Assembly: GCA_002701785.1 (NCBI GenBank)
Contig: NZXC01000048.1
Coordinates: forward strand, 31,641 to 40,042
DNA: 8,402 nt
Direction of reading: 5' to 3'
DNA from: Fidelibacterota bacterium
GTDB taxonomy: Bacteria; Fidelibacterota; Marinisomatia; Marinisomatales; TCS55
How positions within the stretch are numbered: position 1 is the first letter of the stretch; every line of letters starts with the position of its first letter. Made by a program: the position numbers and the translations under genes. This document shows positions 7,298 through 8,402 of this stretch, piece by piece. Under the pieces are notes generated by a model. The model made no database searches and was not told the DNA's origin. It was given only the letters and a program-made list of their open reading frames with translations.

Positions 7298-8299
7298 TCA
7301 TAATTCTAACTCTCTTCCCATATGAAATTTATAATATGCATCTATAACCTTAGCAAAAGCGCTGGCATATCTAGACCAATTTTCTCCTGTGTCGCGTATA
7401 CCTGGCTGTGGTAATTCAACCTGAATTGCGCTAATGGCGCTTCCATCAGAAGATCCATGACGATCAGTAATATACCCTCCGCTAAAATATCGTAATCCTG
7501 CAGGGCCAGGATCATTTACGCTTGGTACACATCCATATCCTAAACTATCCATAAGTGTTCCAAAACTGGTTTCTCCTCTTAAAATATTTACAAATGTAAA
7601 TGTAGTTGTATCAGCTAATGTCCTAATGCTGGATTGATTCTTAAATTCGTCCGAATTCAAATCTTCATCTGGTAAATCTAATTCATCACCTGAAATCAAA
7701 TATCCCAGCCAAGTTCGCAGATCATAAAATCCATCAGGATTCTCTCCATGTCCATGAATATCAAACAATATACCACTACCATAGTTCATCGCTACCAATT
7801 CTTTAGCTACATCAATATAATGGTGGTATTCTCTCCATGCTCTCTCCGCATAAATATTCCCTTCACTGGCATCATTTATATCCCGGTTAGCATCCAATTT
7901 CAGACGTTCTAATAAACAAAGGATTACATGCGGTTTACCGCCAAAGTGTGATGCTAGTGTATCCATAATAACTTTAGTTAATTGATATGTATTAATATCC
8001 GTAACAGTCGTCCCTTCAGTTCTATTTGGTATTTCATCTGGCTCTACCCAGCCACCATGAGCTGCAGATAAAATTATGGGGATAGTTCCAGAATGATATT
8101 CGATATAATTTTCACGTCCAAAATAAATTGAATCTTCAAAATAAGGGCCATCATGTCCAAGATCCGGAAAGGTATCCTGAGGAACAGTCTGTATATAGCC
8201 AGTTTGTTCAGGTTCTGGATCCTCGCATCCAATAAAGAAGGAAAAAACAATGGTAGCTGATATGAATATTGGTTTTCTTAGTATATTATTTTTCTTCAT
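7298..8299 (-). CDS. N-formylglutamate amidohydrolase-like lipoprotein (predicted metal hydrolase)
   Basis: The protein has 333 residues from the ATG at 8299. An in-frame TTG at 8314 would add five residues, but the ATG gives a compact lipoprotein signal with Cys25 (SFFIGC) and is preferred. The family is recognised from spaced motifs: IILSAAHGG with His81, VTDINTYQL with Asp101, LLERLKLDANRD at 130-140, FDIHGHG at 179-185 (Asp180, His182, His184) and VELPQPG with Glu295. The histidines and acids are the likely Zn(II) ligands and catalytic residues of the formylglutamate-amidohydrolase fold, which hydrolyses N-formyl-L-glutamate to formate and glutamate in histidine breakdown. Classical members are cytosolic, shorter (about 270 residues) and next to hut genes. 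This one is exported and no hut gene is present, so it probably cleaves another acyl or amide bond outside the inner membrane. It is probably first in an operon with the gene at 5608-7251. A related zinc-dependent carboxypeptidase role cannot be excluded. Confidence 0.72.
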   Translation of the reverse strand: MKKNNILRKPIFISATIVFSFFIGCEDPEPEQTGYIQTVPQDTFPDLGHDGPYFEDSIYFGRENYIEYHSGTIPIILSAAHGGWVEPDEIPNRTEGTTVTDINTYQLTKVIMDTLASHFGGKPHVILCLLERLKLDANRDINDASEGNIYAERAWREYHHYIDVAKELVAMNYGSGILFDIHGHGENPDGFYDLRTWLGYLISGDELDLPDEDLNSDEFKNQSSIRTLADTTTFTFVNILRGETSFGTLMDSLGYGCVPSVNDPGPAGLRYFSGGYITDRHGSSDGSAISAIQVELPQPGIRDTGENWSRYASAFAKVIDAYYKFHMGRELEL

Positions 8300-8364
8300 C
8301 TGTTTATTTGACAAGCATATACATAAAAATATACGTGTCTGGTAGAAATTAATAGCTAAAAATG

Positions 8365-8389
8365 AAAAGCCCCCAAAATGGGGGCTTTT
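8365..8389. terminator. Symmetric rho-independent terminator hairpin
   Basis: AAAAGCCCCC (8365-8374) pairs perfectly with GGGGGCTTTT (8380-8389) around a five-base loop. A-rich and T-rich flanks on both strands let it work in either direction. No rightward gene ends nearby, since the whole stretch from 5608 is leftward, so it most likely terminates a leftward gene that ends just beyond the right edge. This would make the amidohydrolase gene the first of its own transcript, with a promoter somewhere in 8300-8364, where I see only AT-rich sequence and no clear boxes. Confidence 0.82.
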
Positions 8390-8402
8390 ATTTATATACG
8401 CA

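Noticed and set aside
8300..8314. TTG at 8312-8314 as the start of the amidohydrolase-like gene
   Set aside because: The ATG 15 bases downstream gives a normal lipoprotein signal peptide beginning MKK. The TTG adds five residues with no Shine-Dalgarno support.
1..8402. CRISPR arrays, insertion sequences, tRNA or rRNA genes, phage or toxin-antitoxin genes
   Set aside because: I looked for regularly spaced repeats, transposase-like proteins, terminal inverted repeats and tRNA-like cloverleaf sequence and saw none. The space is filled by ordinary metabolic and envelope genes.

Overview
The window is AT-rich and densely coded. It holds five complete protein genes and one cut by the left edge. 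The composition, the TonB-dependent receptor with an N-terminal carboxypeptidase-regulatory-like domain, the DUF4369-type thioredoxin lipoprotein and the three lipoprotein signal peptides all point to a Gram-negative bacterium of the Fibrobacterota-Chlorobiota-Bacteroidota (FCB) group. A marine Candidatus Marinimicrobia (SAR406)-like genome is a plausible source, but that is an inference from protein style. There is no marker gene in the window.

Layout, left to right. (1) 1-234, + strand: the C-terminal end of a Bax-inhibitor-1/YccA-type membrane protein. (2) 244-1341, - strand: a TlpA/ResA-like thioredoxin lipoprotein, convergent with (1). (3) 1342-1515: a divergent intergenic region with a good sigma-70-like promoter, a 5'-UTR hairpin and a strong Shine-Dalgarno sequence for the next gene. 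(4) 1516-4218, + strand: a 900-residue TonB-dependent outer-membrane receptor, closed by a textbook rho-independent terminator at 4238-4270. (5) 4312-5583, + strand: a PLP-dependent class I/II aminotransferase. (6) 5608-7251, - strand: a gamma-glutamyltransferase-fold lipoprotein, convergent with (5). (7) 7298-8299, - strand: an N-formylglutamate amidohydrolase-like lipoprotein, 46 bp upstream of (6) on the same strand and probably co-transcribed with it. (8) A symmetric terminator hairpin at 8365-8389, which probably closes a leftward gene lying beyond the right edge.

How the genes may work together (inference): the receptor would import a substrate across the outer membrane. The two lipoprotein hydrolases act in the cell envelope on amide or acyl bonds of glutamate-like or otherwise blocked amino acids, and the aminotransferase could process released amino acids in the cytoplasm. 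This would be an amino-acid or small-peptide salvage neighbourhood. Only the two hydrolases are tied together by strand and spacing; the rest is proximity.

No CRISPR array, tRNA, rRNA, insertion sequence or phage gene is visible, and no gap between genes exceeds 175 bases. The most interesting object is the gamma-glutamyltransferase homologue. It keeps the autoprocessing and catalytic residues of the fold but has lost most residues that bind the gamma-glutamyl group, so its true substrate is probably different.
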